Shown here piece after piece: positions 15,897 to 24,261 of a DNA stretch of 64,000 nt. The notes beneath the pieces were generated by a model. That model was not told the DNA's origin. It ran no database searches and saw nothing but the letters and a program-made list of their open reading frames with translations. Each line of letters begins with the position of its first letter. The first letter of the stretch is position 1. The stretch spans positions 434,001 through 498,000 of the forward strand of contig JBJLBO010000005.1 in the NCBI GenBank assembly GCA_045568115.1, given 5' to 3'. Position numbers and translations under genes: made by a program. Source of the DNA: MGIIb-O1 sp002457595 (GTDB taxonomy: Archaea; Thermoplasmatota; Poseidoniia; Poseidoniales; Thalassarchaeaceae).

Positions 15897-16994
15897 TTAT
15901 TTAGTCTCGATTTGATGATTTGAGATTGCTAAATCATAGGCTCTAGCTAATGCGGAACCGTGGGTTGTTGGACTGAGTAAACTACCAACATGATTCATTA
16001 ATTCCTCATCAGGATGTCTAGGAACCCCTCCCGCTCTTCTCCATTCGGTGTGAATCTTCTCAATAGCCTCAGTCCATGCTCTGATATCTGTAGGTGAAAG
16101 TAGGCAATGTTTGGGAATTATCTCATTGTGAGCTGGTAAATTTGATGCCAAAACAGGGCAACCAGCGGCCATCGCCTCTACAGGAGGGTATCCAAAACCT
16201 TCGCCTGCGCTTGGGAAGAGAAGTAATTCAGCATGCTGGAAGGCAGCAACCAATTGCTCTTCATTCAACTTCACTTCACTACCTATGTTAATGAGATTAA
16301 TATCCTGAGTTACTTCTTCGGGTAAATTATTCAGAATCTGTCTGACAAAGGATAGTCGCTTTCGAGGTTCATCACTTCCGATAGTAATAATTAGGCACTT
16401 AGAATCATCATCATATTCTGCTAATAATTCACGTGGTTGAGGATTTTTCTCCGGACTCCAGTAATCAACCTCAACTTGATTACGAACAAGAGCAACTGGT
16501 TTGTCAGGGAACTCTTTGACGACCTCCCTAAGTGTCATATCAGAGATGCAGATTAACAAATCAGCTCGAGATAGCCCCGCTCTGAGTTTGGAAATATCTC
16601 TTCCTCGAATGATTCCGGGATTAGGTTCTCCAACCGGAATTGGCACATCGCTACCTTCGATTAATCTTGGACAAATATTGAATAAATCATGAACGGTGAC
16701 CACTACTGGGATTTCACTATTCTTTGGAACTAAATGGGCTTGTTCTTGATCGGTGATGTGTAGAATATCCGCCTGAGTATTCATTAATTCCTCAGAAACA
16801 ACCTTCGGATGTTTGAACCAACGCCTATGTAATCGGAATATTGCTCCAAAAATAATTCCGTGCTGAATTGTTTTGATTCTTGTCCAATTTGGAACTAATG
16901 CTCTTTGCAGATTTGCTTCAATTGCTTGATGGGCACGCCCGAGCCCTGTATTAGATGGAAGGGCGGCCCCTCTGGCTAGTATCACCCGTCTCAT
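15897..16994 (-). CDS. Glycosyltransferase, GT4 family
   Basis: A 365-residue GT-B glycosyltransferase. The N-terminus MRRVILARGAALPSNTGLGR includes the glycine-rich acceptor loop. The C-terminal domain has GSDEPRKRLSF and the donor-binding EGFGYPPVEAMAAGCPVLAS (EX7E motif), as in GT4 enzymes. The sugar and acceptor are unknown. The gene is divergent from another GT4 gene at 17049 with a 54-bp gap. Together they suggest a small surface-glycan or protein-glycosylation locus next to a secreted lipoprotein. Confidence 0.85.
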   Translation of the reverse strand: MRRVILARGAALPSNTGLGRAHQAIEANLQRALVPNWTRIKTIQHGIIFGAIFRLHRRWFKHPKVVSEELMNTQADILHITDQEQAHLVPKNSEIPVVVTVHDLFNICPRLIEGSDVPIPVGEPNPGIIRGRDISKLRAGLSRADLLICISDMTLREVVKEFPDKPVALVRNQVEVDYWSPEKNPQPRELLAEYDDDSKCLIITIGSDEPRKRLSFVRQILNNLPEEVTQDINLINIGSEVKLNEEQLVAAFQHAELLLFPSAGEGFGYPPVEAMAAGCPVLASNLPAHNEIIPKHCLLSPTDIRAWTEAIEKIHTEWRRAGGVPRHPDEELMNHVGSLLSPTTHGSALARAYDLAISNHQIETK

Positions 16995-17048
16995 AACGAA
17001 CTCAGCAAGGCGTATTGGACTTAAACGAAGACGGGGGATGGGTCACCA

Positions 17049-18296
17049 ATGACTGGCAAAGCCGAGGCTAGCGGCCGCAGGCGGTTGCTCGTGGCTAAGG
17101 CTACTTTCGAGGCCATGAGAGGCGCGGAGCGTGACCTAATTCGTAACTTACCTGCATTAGCGCAAGAGTTCGATATTACTGTTGCAACGCTTCAACCAAG
17201 CAAAGAACTCAAAAATTGTGTGCGAAAACACTCAATCCCCCTCCTTTATCCAGATATTGCATGGAGACAATCTACAGGAGTCATCGCGAAAATATTGAAT
17301 CGAGATTTGAAAGCATCTCAAAAATCATGGAAAGCAATTTCAGGACTTAGGGAAGTTATCAATGAAGTCGATGCAATTCACCTTGTTAGTGGCGATGGAT
17401 CATTTGGATTAATACGTCACATCCCAAAAAAGAAAGCCCTCCATTTCCATATGCATGAACCTCATAGAGGGCTTTACGAAGATGTGTTACACCTAGATGT
17501 TAAAGGTGAACCAAAACGAAATATTAGGATAACAAAGTTGGCGCTTTCAAAGGCAAAACGTGACGACTTACGAGTAATCAAAAACTTACTCAAACGCCAG
17601 AGGAGTAGAATTAGTGGTAATTCAAGTTACTGTGCTAGCCGGATTCAGGATGTGTATGGTTGTGAAGCAGACATTATTTATCCAAGTGTTGATTTCTCAG
17701 AATTTACACCAGAAGCAACCAAAGAAGAAAATGAAGAATGGATTGAACTTAACGAATTGCCAGAACCTCCATGGATTACGACCATTGGTAAATCAGGATG
17801 GGTAAAGGGAACATGGGAAACAATCTCTATGCTGACAGGAAGTGGATTAGGGCTTGTGTTAGTTGGTGGAGGAAGTTTTGAGGAACTCGAAGAATTACGT
17901 GATCATGCAGATGCTCGTGGGGTTCGATTTTGGACCCCTCCTCGTCTTTCAAATCTACAACTAACTGGTATGATGCGACGCTCTGTTGCTGTTGTGAGTA
18001 TGGCCCATGGAGAGCCATTTGGACTAACTCCCATCGAAGCCTTTGCAGTAGGTACACCGGCACTCTTTGTTGATGAGGGCGGCTTCCGAGACAGTATAGA
18101 AGATGGAGTAAATGGACGCTTACTACCTAGAGACAATCCTGCTGAATGGCAAGAGGCACTTAACGAGGCAATGCAAGTTGAGACTAGGAAAAGGTGGGCA
18201 AAAGCTGGGCGTGAAAAAATCGCTACAATGGACCTTTCGTCTCAAAGTCATTCTAGACGAGTTTCAGAAGTTATTGAAGAATTACTTACAAGGTAA
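17049..18296 (+). CDS. Glycosyltransferase, GT4-like
   Basis: A 415-residue GT-B glycosyltransferase. The donor-binding region reads HGEPFGLTPIEAFAVGTPAL near residues 319-338, followed by FVDEGGFRDSIEDGVNG, which is typical of GT4. The N-terminal half includes HMHEPHRGLYEDV. It is more diverged in the acceptor domain than the neighbour at 15897 and probably adds a different sugar. It is convergent with the collagen-like lipoprotein gene, with 13 bp between stops and a T-rich tract in the gap. Confidence 0.83.
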   Translation: MTGKAEASGRRRLLVAKATFEAMRGAERDLIRNLPALAQEFDITVATLQPSKELKNCVRKHSIPLLYPDIAWRQSTGVIAKILNRDLKASQKSWKAISGLREVINEVDAIHLVSGDGSFGLIRHIPKKKALHFHMHEPHRGLYEDVLHLDVKGEPKRNIRITKLALSKAKRDDLRVIKNLLKRQRSRISGNSSYCASRIQDVYGCEADIIYPSVDFSEFTPEATKEENEEWIELNELPEPPWITTIGKSGWVKGTWETISMLTGSGLGLVLVGGGSFEELEELRDHADARGVRFWTPPRLSNLQLTGMMRRSVAVVSMAHGEPFGLTPIEAFAVGTPALFVDEGGFRDSIEDGVNGRLLPRDNPAEWQEALNEAMQVETRKRWAKAGREKIATMDLSSQSHSRRVSEVIEELLTR

Positions 18297-18307
18297 TTCT
18301 TTTTCTT
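18297..18307 (+). terminator. T-rich tract after the glycosyltransferase
   Basis: TTCTTTTTCTT directly follows the stop codon at 18294-18296. Archaeal transcription often ends on short T-rich tracts of this kind. It lies between two convergent genes. Confidence 0.4.
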
Positions 18308-18309
18308 AA

Positions 18310-19395
18310 CTAGGAAACACTACCTAGTGAATCAATAGTTATTGTTCCACCCATACCAGCATGACTAGCACAGTAATAATACATAGAATCTGGAGCATCT
18401 AATGGTACTGTGAATGTCAGTAAACCATTCGAGCCTTGATAACCAGTATAGGTCACACCATTAGTATACTCAGAACCACCACCATGTGTTCCATCACTAG
18501 TAGTTGAAACTCTTAGAGGATGATATCCATTGCTTGAATCTGATTGGTCAAATGTGTAAGTAAATCCTCTATAAAGAGTTACAGATCCATCCTGGATTCC
18601 ATCTATGAAGAAATCCATAATAGGTGCAGTAACAATCATTTCCTTAACCACGGGCATCGTTCCAGCTGGACCTTGTGCACCATCTGCACCATCTGCTCCA
18701 TCAGCACCATCTGCTCCATCAGCACCATTTGTTCCATCAGCACCGTTTGCTCCATCAGCACCATCTGCTCCATCAGCACCATCTGCTCCATCTGCACCAT
18801 CTGCTCCTGCGGGTCCTTGAATAAGTCCAGCATCTATCCATTGTGAACCATCCCATACCCAAAGATGACCAGTGTCGTCAGTGATGTATCCATCTCCATT
18901 ATTATTTCCTGTTGCGGGAAGGTTAGCAGACGAGGTAACGCTTCCTTGAATGACCACTGATGTTCCATCCGCCCCATTAACTCCATCCGCTCCATCCGCT
19001 CCATCCGCTCCATCAGCTCCATCAGCTCCAGCAGCTCCAGCAGCTCCAGCAGGTCCAGCAGGTCCGGCAGGTCCGGCAACGGTACTATCAGCACCATCAG
19101 TTCCATCTACTCCATCTTGGCCCGGTGGACCTGTCAAGTCAATTATCGACCAGGAACCATTAGAACAGGTTTGAAAATTAGAATCTGAAGAAACGTAGTA
19201 TAATCGTCCATCCATTGTTGAATCACAGCCTGGAAGATTATTTGCAGCCAGTACTAGAAATACATTCCAGTCATCTAATTCATCTTTGGGCTCTGGTTCT
19301 GGATTATCCTCTGAACCTAAACAACCGGATAATGCTGAGGCGATCATCAATATAGCAAGTAAAGCTGCTTTAGCAGTCAGTCTTTTTTGGGGCAT
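18310..19395 (-). CDS. Surface lipoprotein with collagen-like repeats and cupredoxin domain
   Basis: A 361-residue exported protein. The ATG at 19395 gives a signal peptide with lipobox ALSGC (Cys25). Two collagen-like blocks of Gly-x-y triplets, mostly Gly-Ala-Asp and Gly-Pro-Ala, span about residues 89-144 and 194-245. Between them is a small domain with WVWDGSQW. The C-terminus (about 250-355) is a cupredoxin with a type 1 copper set: His292 in YHPLRV and Cys342, His345 and Met348 in YYYCASHAGMGG. It is probably a rod that holds a copper electron-transfer or copper-binding head away from the membrane. The longer frame to 19575 is rejected because it hides the signal peptide. Confidence 0.85.
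   Translation of the reverse strand: MPQKRLTAKAALLAILMIASALSGCLGSEDNPEPEPKDELDDWNVFLVLAANNLPGCDSTMDGRLYYVSSDSNFQTCSNGSWSIIDLTGPPGQDGVDGTDGADSTVAGPAGPAGPAGAAGAAGADGADGADGADGADGVNGADGTSVVIQGSVTSSANLPATGNNNGDGYITDDTGHLWVWDGSQWIDAGLIQGPAGADGADGADGADGADGADGANGADGTNGADGADGADGADGADGAQGPAGTMPVVKEMIVTAPIMDFFIDGIQDGSVTLYRGFTYTFDQSDSSNGYHPLRVSTTSDGTHGGGSEYTNGVTYTGYQGSNGLLTFTVPLDAPDSMYYYCASHAGMGGTITIDSLGSVS
18670..18810. repeat. Short tandem repeats encoding Gly-Ala-Asp triplets
   Basis: A 9-base unit resembling GCACCATCT/GCTCCATCA repeats imperfectly through the second collagen block. A shorter similar array lies at about 18967-19060. Array length is likely to vary between strains by slippage, which would change the length of the collagen rod. 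Confidence 0.75.
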
Positions 19396-19531
19396 ATCAT
19401 TGTTGACTGTATGACGATACTTAATGAAAGTGGATGTATTGTTTATGGTTGAGCCAAATTTGTTCTTTTTGTAAGGTGCCGGCTGTTTGTTGTTCCGTTG
19501 CATTGATGGAGGAAAGGTACGTGGTAGGGCC

Positions 19532-21598
19532 ATGCGACCCGTTGAATCAGTAGCAATAATCGGGGCCGGTAACATGGGCTCTGGGATTGCTCAGAAATCT
19601 GCTCAAGAAGAATTCATGGTTCAGATGGTCGACCGTGAAGAAAAGTGGGTTGAAAGAGGGCACTCAATTATTGCCGAATTCTTAGACGAGGCAATTCAAA
19701 GACGGATATTTCGTGAGAAAGAAGTTGAGGATATAAAAAATAGAATCACAGGAGTAATTGGAACTGAGAATGTCAATCCAGACACTGATTTGATTATTGA
19801 GGCTGTGTTTGAGGATTTTGACATAAAAAAGGCTGTATTTTCTACTCTAGACGAGGTATGTAATGAGCACACAATTCTAGCATCAAACACCTCTTCATTA
19901 TCAGTAAATGAACTGGCTAAGGCTACAGGACGTCCAGATCGTTTTGTTGGACTACACTTCTTCTTTCACCCCGCAAAAAATCGACTAATCGAAATTATTC
20001 CGGCAGAGACTACATCTCCTGAATCCCTAGCTGCAGTAGAGCAATACTGCAAGACCATGGGTAAAGTTGTAATCGTCTGCAAGGATCGACCTGGATTTGT
20101 CGTAAATCGATTCTTTGTGCCTTGGTTGAATGAAGCTTGTTTACTGCTTGAAGAAGGAATTGCTAGCGCTGCCGCTATTGATAATGTAGCAAAGAAAGCA
20201 TTCCGAATCGGCATGGGACCATTCGCCTTGATGAATTTGACTGGCCCCCCCATCGCCTTGCATTCAACTGATTACTTAGCAGAGCAACTTGACTGCCCTC
20301 GATATACTGGTGCTGCAAATTTGAGAGCAATGGTTGAAGCTGGAGAAATGTGGGAAATAGGAGATGATATCGAATGTGGTGAAGAAGCTGCAATCATCAT
20401 TAGCGAGCGATTATTAGGACAAACTTTCGCAGTTTCAGCACAAATTGTCAATGAAGAAATCTGTTCTATAGAAGATGTAGACCGTGGTGCTAAGGTAGGA
20501 TTAAGATGGGCTAAAGGGCCATTTGAGATTGCCAATAAGATAGGAATTGACGAGGCAGTACGAATGGCAAATTCATACGCCAATTCAGCAGGATTCCAAC
20601 TTCCTGAATGGTTTGCAAATTGTACTGAACCTCTAGATTTCTCATATGTCGATACTGAAATAAATGGAAAAGTTGCAACAATCAAAATTAACCGACCTGA
20701 GGCGATGAATGCTCTGAATGAGACTGTCGTCTCACAGTTAGGTTCAGCACTAGACTCCATCAATTCGCTGGATGAAATCTCAACAATTGTTCTCGATGGA
20801 GCGGGAAAGGCATTCGTTGCAGGAGCTGATGTCAAGTTCTTCGTTGATAAGATTCGGGCTGATTCGATTCAAGACATCTATGATTTCACCGCACATGGCC
20901 ACGAGGTATTGGCAAAATTAGAGAACTCTGACAAGACTACTATTGCTTTGACGACCGGACTTGCTCTAGGAGGTGGACTAGAATTAGCCCTCTCATGTGA
21001 CTACCGAATCGGAACCCGCCGCAGCCAGTTTAGATTTCCAGAAACTAGCATAGGGATTTATCCTGGACTCGGAGGAACACAGAGAACTCCACGTATCTGT
21101 GGCATAGAGGCTGCAAGATTTGCTGTTCTAGCAGGTAACTTCCTCGATGCAAAGAGTGCTGCAGCTCTAGGAATATTGACTCATCTAGTTGAACCTGCAA
21201 ATGTAAATTCAACTATCACTGAAATTACAGCATCTGGAAAACCCAATCAGAAATATCAGGCTACCCCAGTAGATCCATCACACCCCGCTGCTGCCTTTGC
21301 TCTCGCATTCTATTGTGACGAAAACATGGCGGCACTATCCAATGGAAACTGTCCAGACGGTTTTGATGCCGAGGATAAAATGGTCAGCAGACAACTGAAG
21401 GCTCTATCACGCACTGCACCAATTGCACTCGCTATGGCAAGTCAACTTCTGAATGAATCTGTAATAACTGGCGATGATTTAGAATCCGGCCTGAGCCTAG
21501 AACTTCAACGTCTGAATGACATCTTCTCTACTGCTGACGCATTAGAAGGACTTTCGGCACTAATCGAAGGCCGAAGGCCGAATTACACAAACTCTTGA
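19532..21598 (+). CDS. 3-hydroxyacyl-CoA dehydrogenase / enoyl-CoA hydratase fusion
   Basis: A 688-residue bifunctional enzyme of fatty acid beta-oxidation type. The N-terminal NAD domain has GAGNMGSG at residues 11-18, LIIEAVFEDFDIK and the SNTSSLSV and GLHFFFHPA motifs of 3-hydroxyacyl-CoA dehydrogenase. The C-terminal crotonase domain (from about residue 375) has AGADVKFF and GLALGGGLELALSCDYRIG for oxyanion-hole formation, then PGLGGTQR. The order dehydrogenase-hydratase is that of archaeal fusions, the reverse of bacterial FadB. Predicted role: hydration and oxidation steps of acyl-CoA breakdown. The ATG at 19532 removes an unlikely 15-residue extension. Confidence 0.92.
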   Translation: MRPVESVAIIGAGNMGSGIAQKSAQEEFMVQMVDREEKWVERGHSIIAEFLDEAIQRRIFREKEVEDIKNRITGVIGTENVNPDTDLIIEAVFEDFDIKKAVFSTLDEVCNEHTILASNTSSLSVNELAKATGRPDRFVGLHFFFHPAKNRLIEIIPAETTSPESLAAVEQYCKTMGKVVIVCKDRPGFVVNRFFVPWLNEACLLLEEGIASAAAIDNVAKKAFRIGMGPFALMNLTGPPIALHSTDYLAEQLDCPRYTGAANLRAMVEAGEMWEIGDDIECGEEAAIIISERLLGQTFAVSAQIVNEEICSIEDVDRGAKVGLRWAKGPFEIANKIGIDEAVRMANSYANSAGFQLPEWFANCTEPLDFSYVDTEINGKVATIKINRPEAMNALNETVVSQLGSALDSINSLDEISTIVLDGAGKAFVAGADVKFFVDKIRADSIQDIYDFTAHGHEVLAKLENSDKTTIALTTGLALGGGLELALSCDYRIGTRRSQFRFPETSIGIYPGLGGTQRTPRICGIEAARFAVLAGNFLDAKSAAALGILTHLVEPANVNSTITEITASGKPNQKYQATPVDPSHPAAAFALAFYCDENMAALSNGNCPDGFDAEDKMVSRQLKALSRTAPIALAMASQLLNESVITGDDLESGLSLELQRLNDIFSTADALEGLSALIEGRRPNYTNS

Positions 21599-21690
21599 GT
21601 GCTAGAATCACCGTCTTGGAGACTGATTCCAAGCCGGTGCTCGAACCTCAGCCATTCCACGGACAATTAGTGAAATTATGCTCTTGAAGT

Positions 21691-21759
21691 TCACACAACC
21701 ACCTCGTCCTTCCAGTTTTTCATTAGCTCTTCAACCCAGTCCTCTAGCCAAGCGTCCAT
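21691..21759 (-). CDS. Possible 22-residue small protein
   Basis: The minus strand encodes MDAWLEDWVEELMKNWKDEVVV, best described as a Trp-rich acidic helix with Trp at 4, 8 and 16. A Shine-Dalgarno GGAGAGG (21771-21765) lies five bases before the ATG. The ribosome-binding site and the amphipathic pattern argue for a real micro-protein, but length alone gives no statistical support. It lies in the 302-bp gap between the beta-oxidation gene and the HxlR regulator; apart from the operator-like repeats nothing else was seen there. Confidence 0.25.
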   Translation of the reverse strand: MDAWLEDWVEELMKNWKDEVVV

Positions 21760-21773
21760 TTTTTCCTCTCCAG

Positions 21774-21805
21774 TGTAATATTACAACTCGGTGTAATTTT
21801 CACAC
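21774..21805. promoter_or_regulatory. Operator-like repeats upstream of the HxlR-type regulator
   Basis: TGTAATATTACA at 21774-21785 is a perfect 12-bp palindrome. GTGTAATTTTCACAC at 21791-21805 is a related imperfect palindrome one and a half helical turns away. They lie about 100 bp upstream of the regulator and immediately upstream of the small ORF at 21759. Confidence 0.45.
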
Positions 21806-21863
21806 TGAGCCACCAACCACTCCTATTTGAATAGGCAGGTTTTACTGCTAGCACCGAGGTGCA

Positions 21864-21894
21864 TTTTATACACCAGATAGGTTGTGCGTAACCT
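21864..21894 (+). promoter_or_regulatory. TATA box and inverted repeat before the HxlR-type regulator
   Basis: TTTTATA at 21864-21870 lies about 34 bases before the ATG at 21901, predicting a very short leader. AGGTT-GTGCGT-AACCT at 21879-21894 is an inverted repeat placed between the TATA box and the start, where a bound repressor would block transcription. Confidence 0.45.
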
Positions 21895-21900
21895 GTTCAC

Positions 21901-22359
21901 ATGGGTCGCAAGCAGATGGAATTGAATTCGGTAGATTACGGTAGTATTCAGAAAGCAATAGGAGACGTTCAAGAAAATGGGCGTAACATACGCCTCACAT
22001 TTGCCTCTTATTACGTGGATGAGGATTATGATATTGGCTGGGAAGTTGATGCTGCTGTGAATGCTTTTGAAATGTTCTCGTCTCGTTGGACAACTGAAAT
22101 ATTAGCAGCACTCTATATTGCAGGAGATCGAAGATTCAATGAATTACGTTCTTTACTTCGTGGTATTTCTTCTCGAACTTTATCTGATAAATTAACTACC
22201 TGTCAGAAGCATGGTGTTGTAGAGAGAGTAGTCGAAGAAGGACCTCCAATTAGAGTCACATACAGACTTACTTCACACGGAAGAACTTGCGGAAAATTGC
22301 TAAGTCCTCTGGTCGCATACATGAAAATTTACAAGGATCTAATCGTTGTTGAAGAGTAA
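21901..22359 (+). CDS. HxlR-type winged-helix regulator
   Basis: A 152-residue protein with an HxlR-like winged helix. The core RWTTEILAALYIAGDRRFNE at about residues 62-81, SSRTLSDKLTTCQKHGVVER at 90-109 and TYRLTSHGRTCGKLL fit the HxlR layout (recognition helix SxxxLSxxLxxLxxxGLVxR). An acidic N-terminal extension precedes it. Such regulators act as dimers on short palindromes and often respond to redox or electrophile stress. The palindromes at 21774-21805 and 21879-21894 are candidate self-binding sites. It is the first of three consecutive helix-turn-helix genes. Confidence 0.82.
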   Translation: MGRKQMELNSVDYGSIQKAIGDVQENGRNIRLTFASYYVDEDYDIGWEVDAAVNAFEMFSSRWTTEILAALYIAGDRRFNELRSLLRGISSRTLSDKLTTCQKHGVVERVVEEGPPIRVTYRLTSHGRTCGKLLSPLVAYMKIYKDLIVVEE

Positions 22360-22429
22360 ATGAATAATCGATGCGAGAGCGATTCATGAAGCCGCATCCT
22401 TCAAAGACTGATAGGATTGAAACAGTAAC

Positions 22430-23083
22430 ATGGCATTGCTCCAACAGTGGCGCAGTAAGCGTTCTTGGCTTGTAGATGGTGTCTTAGCAGCTAGTGCTGG
22501 AATTCTGGGGCTTGGAGCCTTGTTTCCTGCAATGGTTCCACCGGCCGCGCAAGGTACTCTTTCCGCACCTCGTGAAAACTGGGAACACCCCCTAAGAGCG
22601 ACAATAATGTTAACATTAAATCGCTCACCAGGAATCCACTTTAGAGCACTACAAAGAAGGTTGGATGCAGCAAATGGTACTCTTCGACATCATCTCGATG
22701 TTTTAGTTTCTGAAAAATCTGTCACCACTATGTCAGTTAATGGAAGAACCTGTTACTATGCAGGTGCTCCAGCTCAAGTAGAGATTCTCGAAGGCATGGG
22801 AGTTACTGATGATGCTCGTGCTGCTTCGATGCTTCCTGTTGGTCTTTCCGAACTTCAACGGGCAGTAGTATCGCATCTGACAAGAAATGAAATCCCCAAT
22901 AGTCAGGCTGCTCTTGCGCGTGAACTTGGGCGTTCACGCTCTGCCGTTCATTCTGCTGTAGGAGTTCTGCGAACTCGGGGAATTGTCTGCGAAGGTGAGC
23001 TGCGTTTAGCGGATCATCTAAACGGATTGAGAACTTCTAGGATAGAATACAACTGGCTCGACCTTCGTCTCGAACTTGCTTGA
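22430..23083 (+). CDS. Membrane-tethered winged-helix regulator
   Basis: A 217-residue protein with one N-terminal transmembrane helix (about residues 14-36). Two winged-helix-like domains follow. The first, around HFRALQRRLDAANGTLRHHL (about 70-89), resembles ArsR/MarR-type domains. The second is around RNEIPNSQAALARELGRSRS (about 146-165). A membrane-bound, DNA-binding architecture like this recurs in marine euryarchaea. The ligand is unknown and no extracellular sensor is present because almost nothing lies outside the membrane. Confidence 0.65.
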   Translation: MALLQQWRSKRSWLVDGVLAASAGILGLGALFPAMVPPAAQGTLSAPRENWEHPLRATIMLTLNRSPGIHFRALQRRLDAANGTLRHHLDVLVSEKSVTTMSVNGRTCYYAGAPAQVEILEGMGVTDDARAASMLPVGLSELQRAVVSHLTRNEIPNSQAALARELGRSRSAVHSAVGVLRTRGIVCEGELRLADHLNGLRTSRIEYNWLDLRLELA

Positions 23084-23159
23084 TTTCTCACAAATTGGGT
23101 TAATCTTGTTGCCACCCATAGGGAATCCTATTACACATTGAATTTCGGCAGTGGGTTGT

Positions 23160-24248
23160 ATGTTCCGCGTTAGGCTAATTGAACAGCCAATGCCAACAGG
23201 TAGCAAGAACCCTGATGTCCTTCTTGCATGGATTCTTGATTCCTTAGGATTAGTACGTTGGAAATCAGAAGGGGCTACCGTCGACGAGGAACAAGGTTCG
23301 ATACATCGAATATTCCGGCAAACCTTCCTAGAAGAGCCTCTGAAGGGATGGGATAATGCCGCAATTACCGAATTCTCAGGATTATCCCAAACCGGAGTTC
23401 ACAATCAAATGCATAAACTTCGCGAAGCGGGATTAGTGGCATCTCAACTCTCCGGTCGCTGGCACGTTAATGTCCTACGAGGAGGTTCGATGGCTGGTGC
23501 AATCGAACTGATGTCTGTCCAGGCAAGGGTAATCGCCAAGATACGCCTAAACGAATTGAGTTCTTACATTAATGATTCAGAAAAGAGAATGGATGTTGAG
23601 AGTGATGATGATGTTACAGAATTTAGAATCGACATCTCGGAACCCGGGCCTAAGAAAGAAGGAAATGATCAACTCGATGCTTGGATTCTTGACATGGGGG
23701 TTGCGGGAGACCGTGTAAAAGGAGGAGACAAATTGGCTCGCAACATTTTCATTGAATTAGCATCAAGTGAGCGACCATTGACACTTCAAACACTAGCTGA
23801 TAGGACTGATTCAACACGCTCACGTGCACAAAGAGTAGTCGAAAGATTACGCCAAGCAGGTATAGCCGATAGAGTGGCTATGCGAGATCGAATCGCCATG
23901 GATGTTTATGCAGGATTAATGCGACAATTCTCGGCGAGAGGTGAGGAGTGGTTGATGGGAAGAGGGGGGCTGAGCAGGCTCGACGAGGGTGTGTCAAAAT
24001 CTCTTCTAGATGGGGCCAAGAAAGGTAAGTTGAGTATAGAGAAGGTGGAAGAAATTTTGAAACCTGTTGAAATCGAGGCTCAGAGGCTTCTTCTCAATAC
24101 ACTAGGTGGCCGAATGCCATATGGATATCGAATTGCTGGACGCAATGCCGATGAAGTAACTGAGCGCGTGATGTCAATGATTGACAGGACACTAAGACGC
24201 TGCAAAACTGTCGCTCAGCGACTCGACGATGCCGTTGTTTCTCAGTAA
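23160..24248 (+). CDS. Protein with two winged-helix domains, probable transcription regulator
   Basis: A protein of about 362 residues with two helix-turn-helix regions. The first is around NAAITEFSGLSQTGVHNQMH, with wing GLVASQLSGRW (about residues 62-100). The second is around LTLQTLADRTDSTRSRAQRV, with REAG-like turn LRQAGIADR (about 205-240). The C-terminal third is helical and charged. It has no transmembrane segment. The ATG at 23160 is chosen; another at 23190 (MPTGSK) is possible. It is third in a run of regulators, with gaps of 70 and 76 bp. Confidence 0.6.
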   Translation: MFRVRLIEQPMPTGSKNPDVLLAWILDSLGLVRWKSEGATVDEEQGSIHRIFRQTFLEEPLKGWDNAAITEFSGLSQTGVHNQMHKLREAGLVASQLSGRWHVNVLRGGSMAGAIELMSVQARVIAKIRLNELSSYINDSEKRMDVESDDDVTEFRIDISEPGPKKEGNDQLDAWILDMGVAGDRVKGGDKLARNIFIELASSERPLTLQTLADRTDSTRSRAQRVVERLRQAGIADRVAMRDRIAMDVYAGLMRQFSARGEEWLMGRGGLSRLDEGVSKSLLDGAKKGKLSIEKVEEILKPVEIEAQRLLLNTLGGRMPYGYRIAGRNADEVTERVMSMIDRTLRRCKTVAQRLDDAVVSQ

Positions 24249-24261
24249 TCCTGTCTTCGAT

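Noticed and set aside
18670..18810. CRISPR-like periodicity
   Set aside because: The 9-base units are contiguous and lie within a coding frame; there are no spacers and no cas genes.
18605..18820. Plus-strand frames rich in Ala-Pro-Ser opposite the collagen-like gene
   Set aside because: They are the complement of the Gly-Ala-Asp repeat. The minus-strand frame has a signal peptide, lipobox and copper-binding domain.
19396..19575. N-terminal extension of the collagen-like lipoprotein
   Set aside because: It would place the signal peptide internally and overlap the divergent dehydrogenase gene.
23018..23206. Minus-strand frame between the two regulators
   Set aside because: It has no ribosome-binding site, no recognisable domain and overlaps both coding genes.
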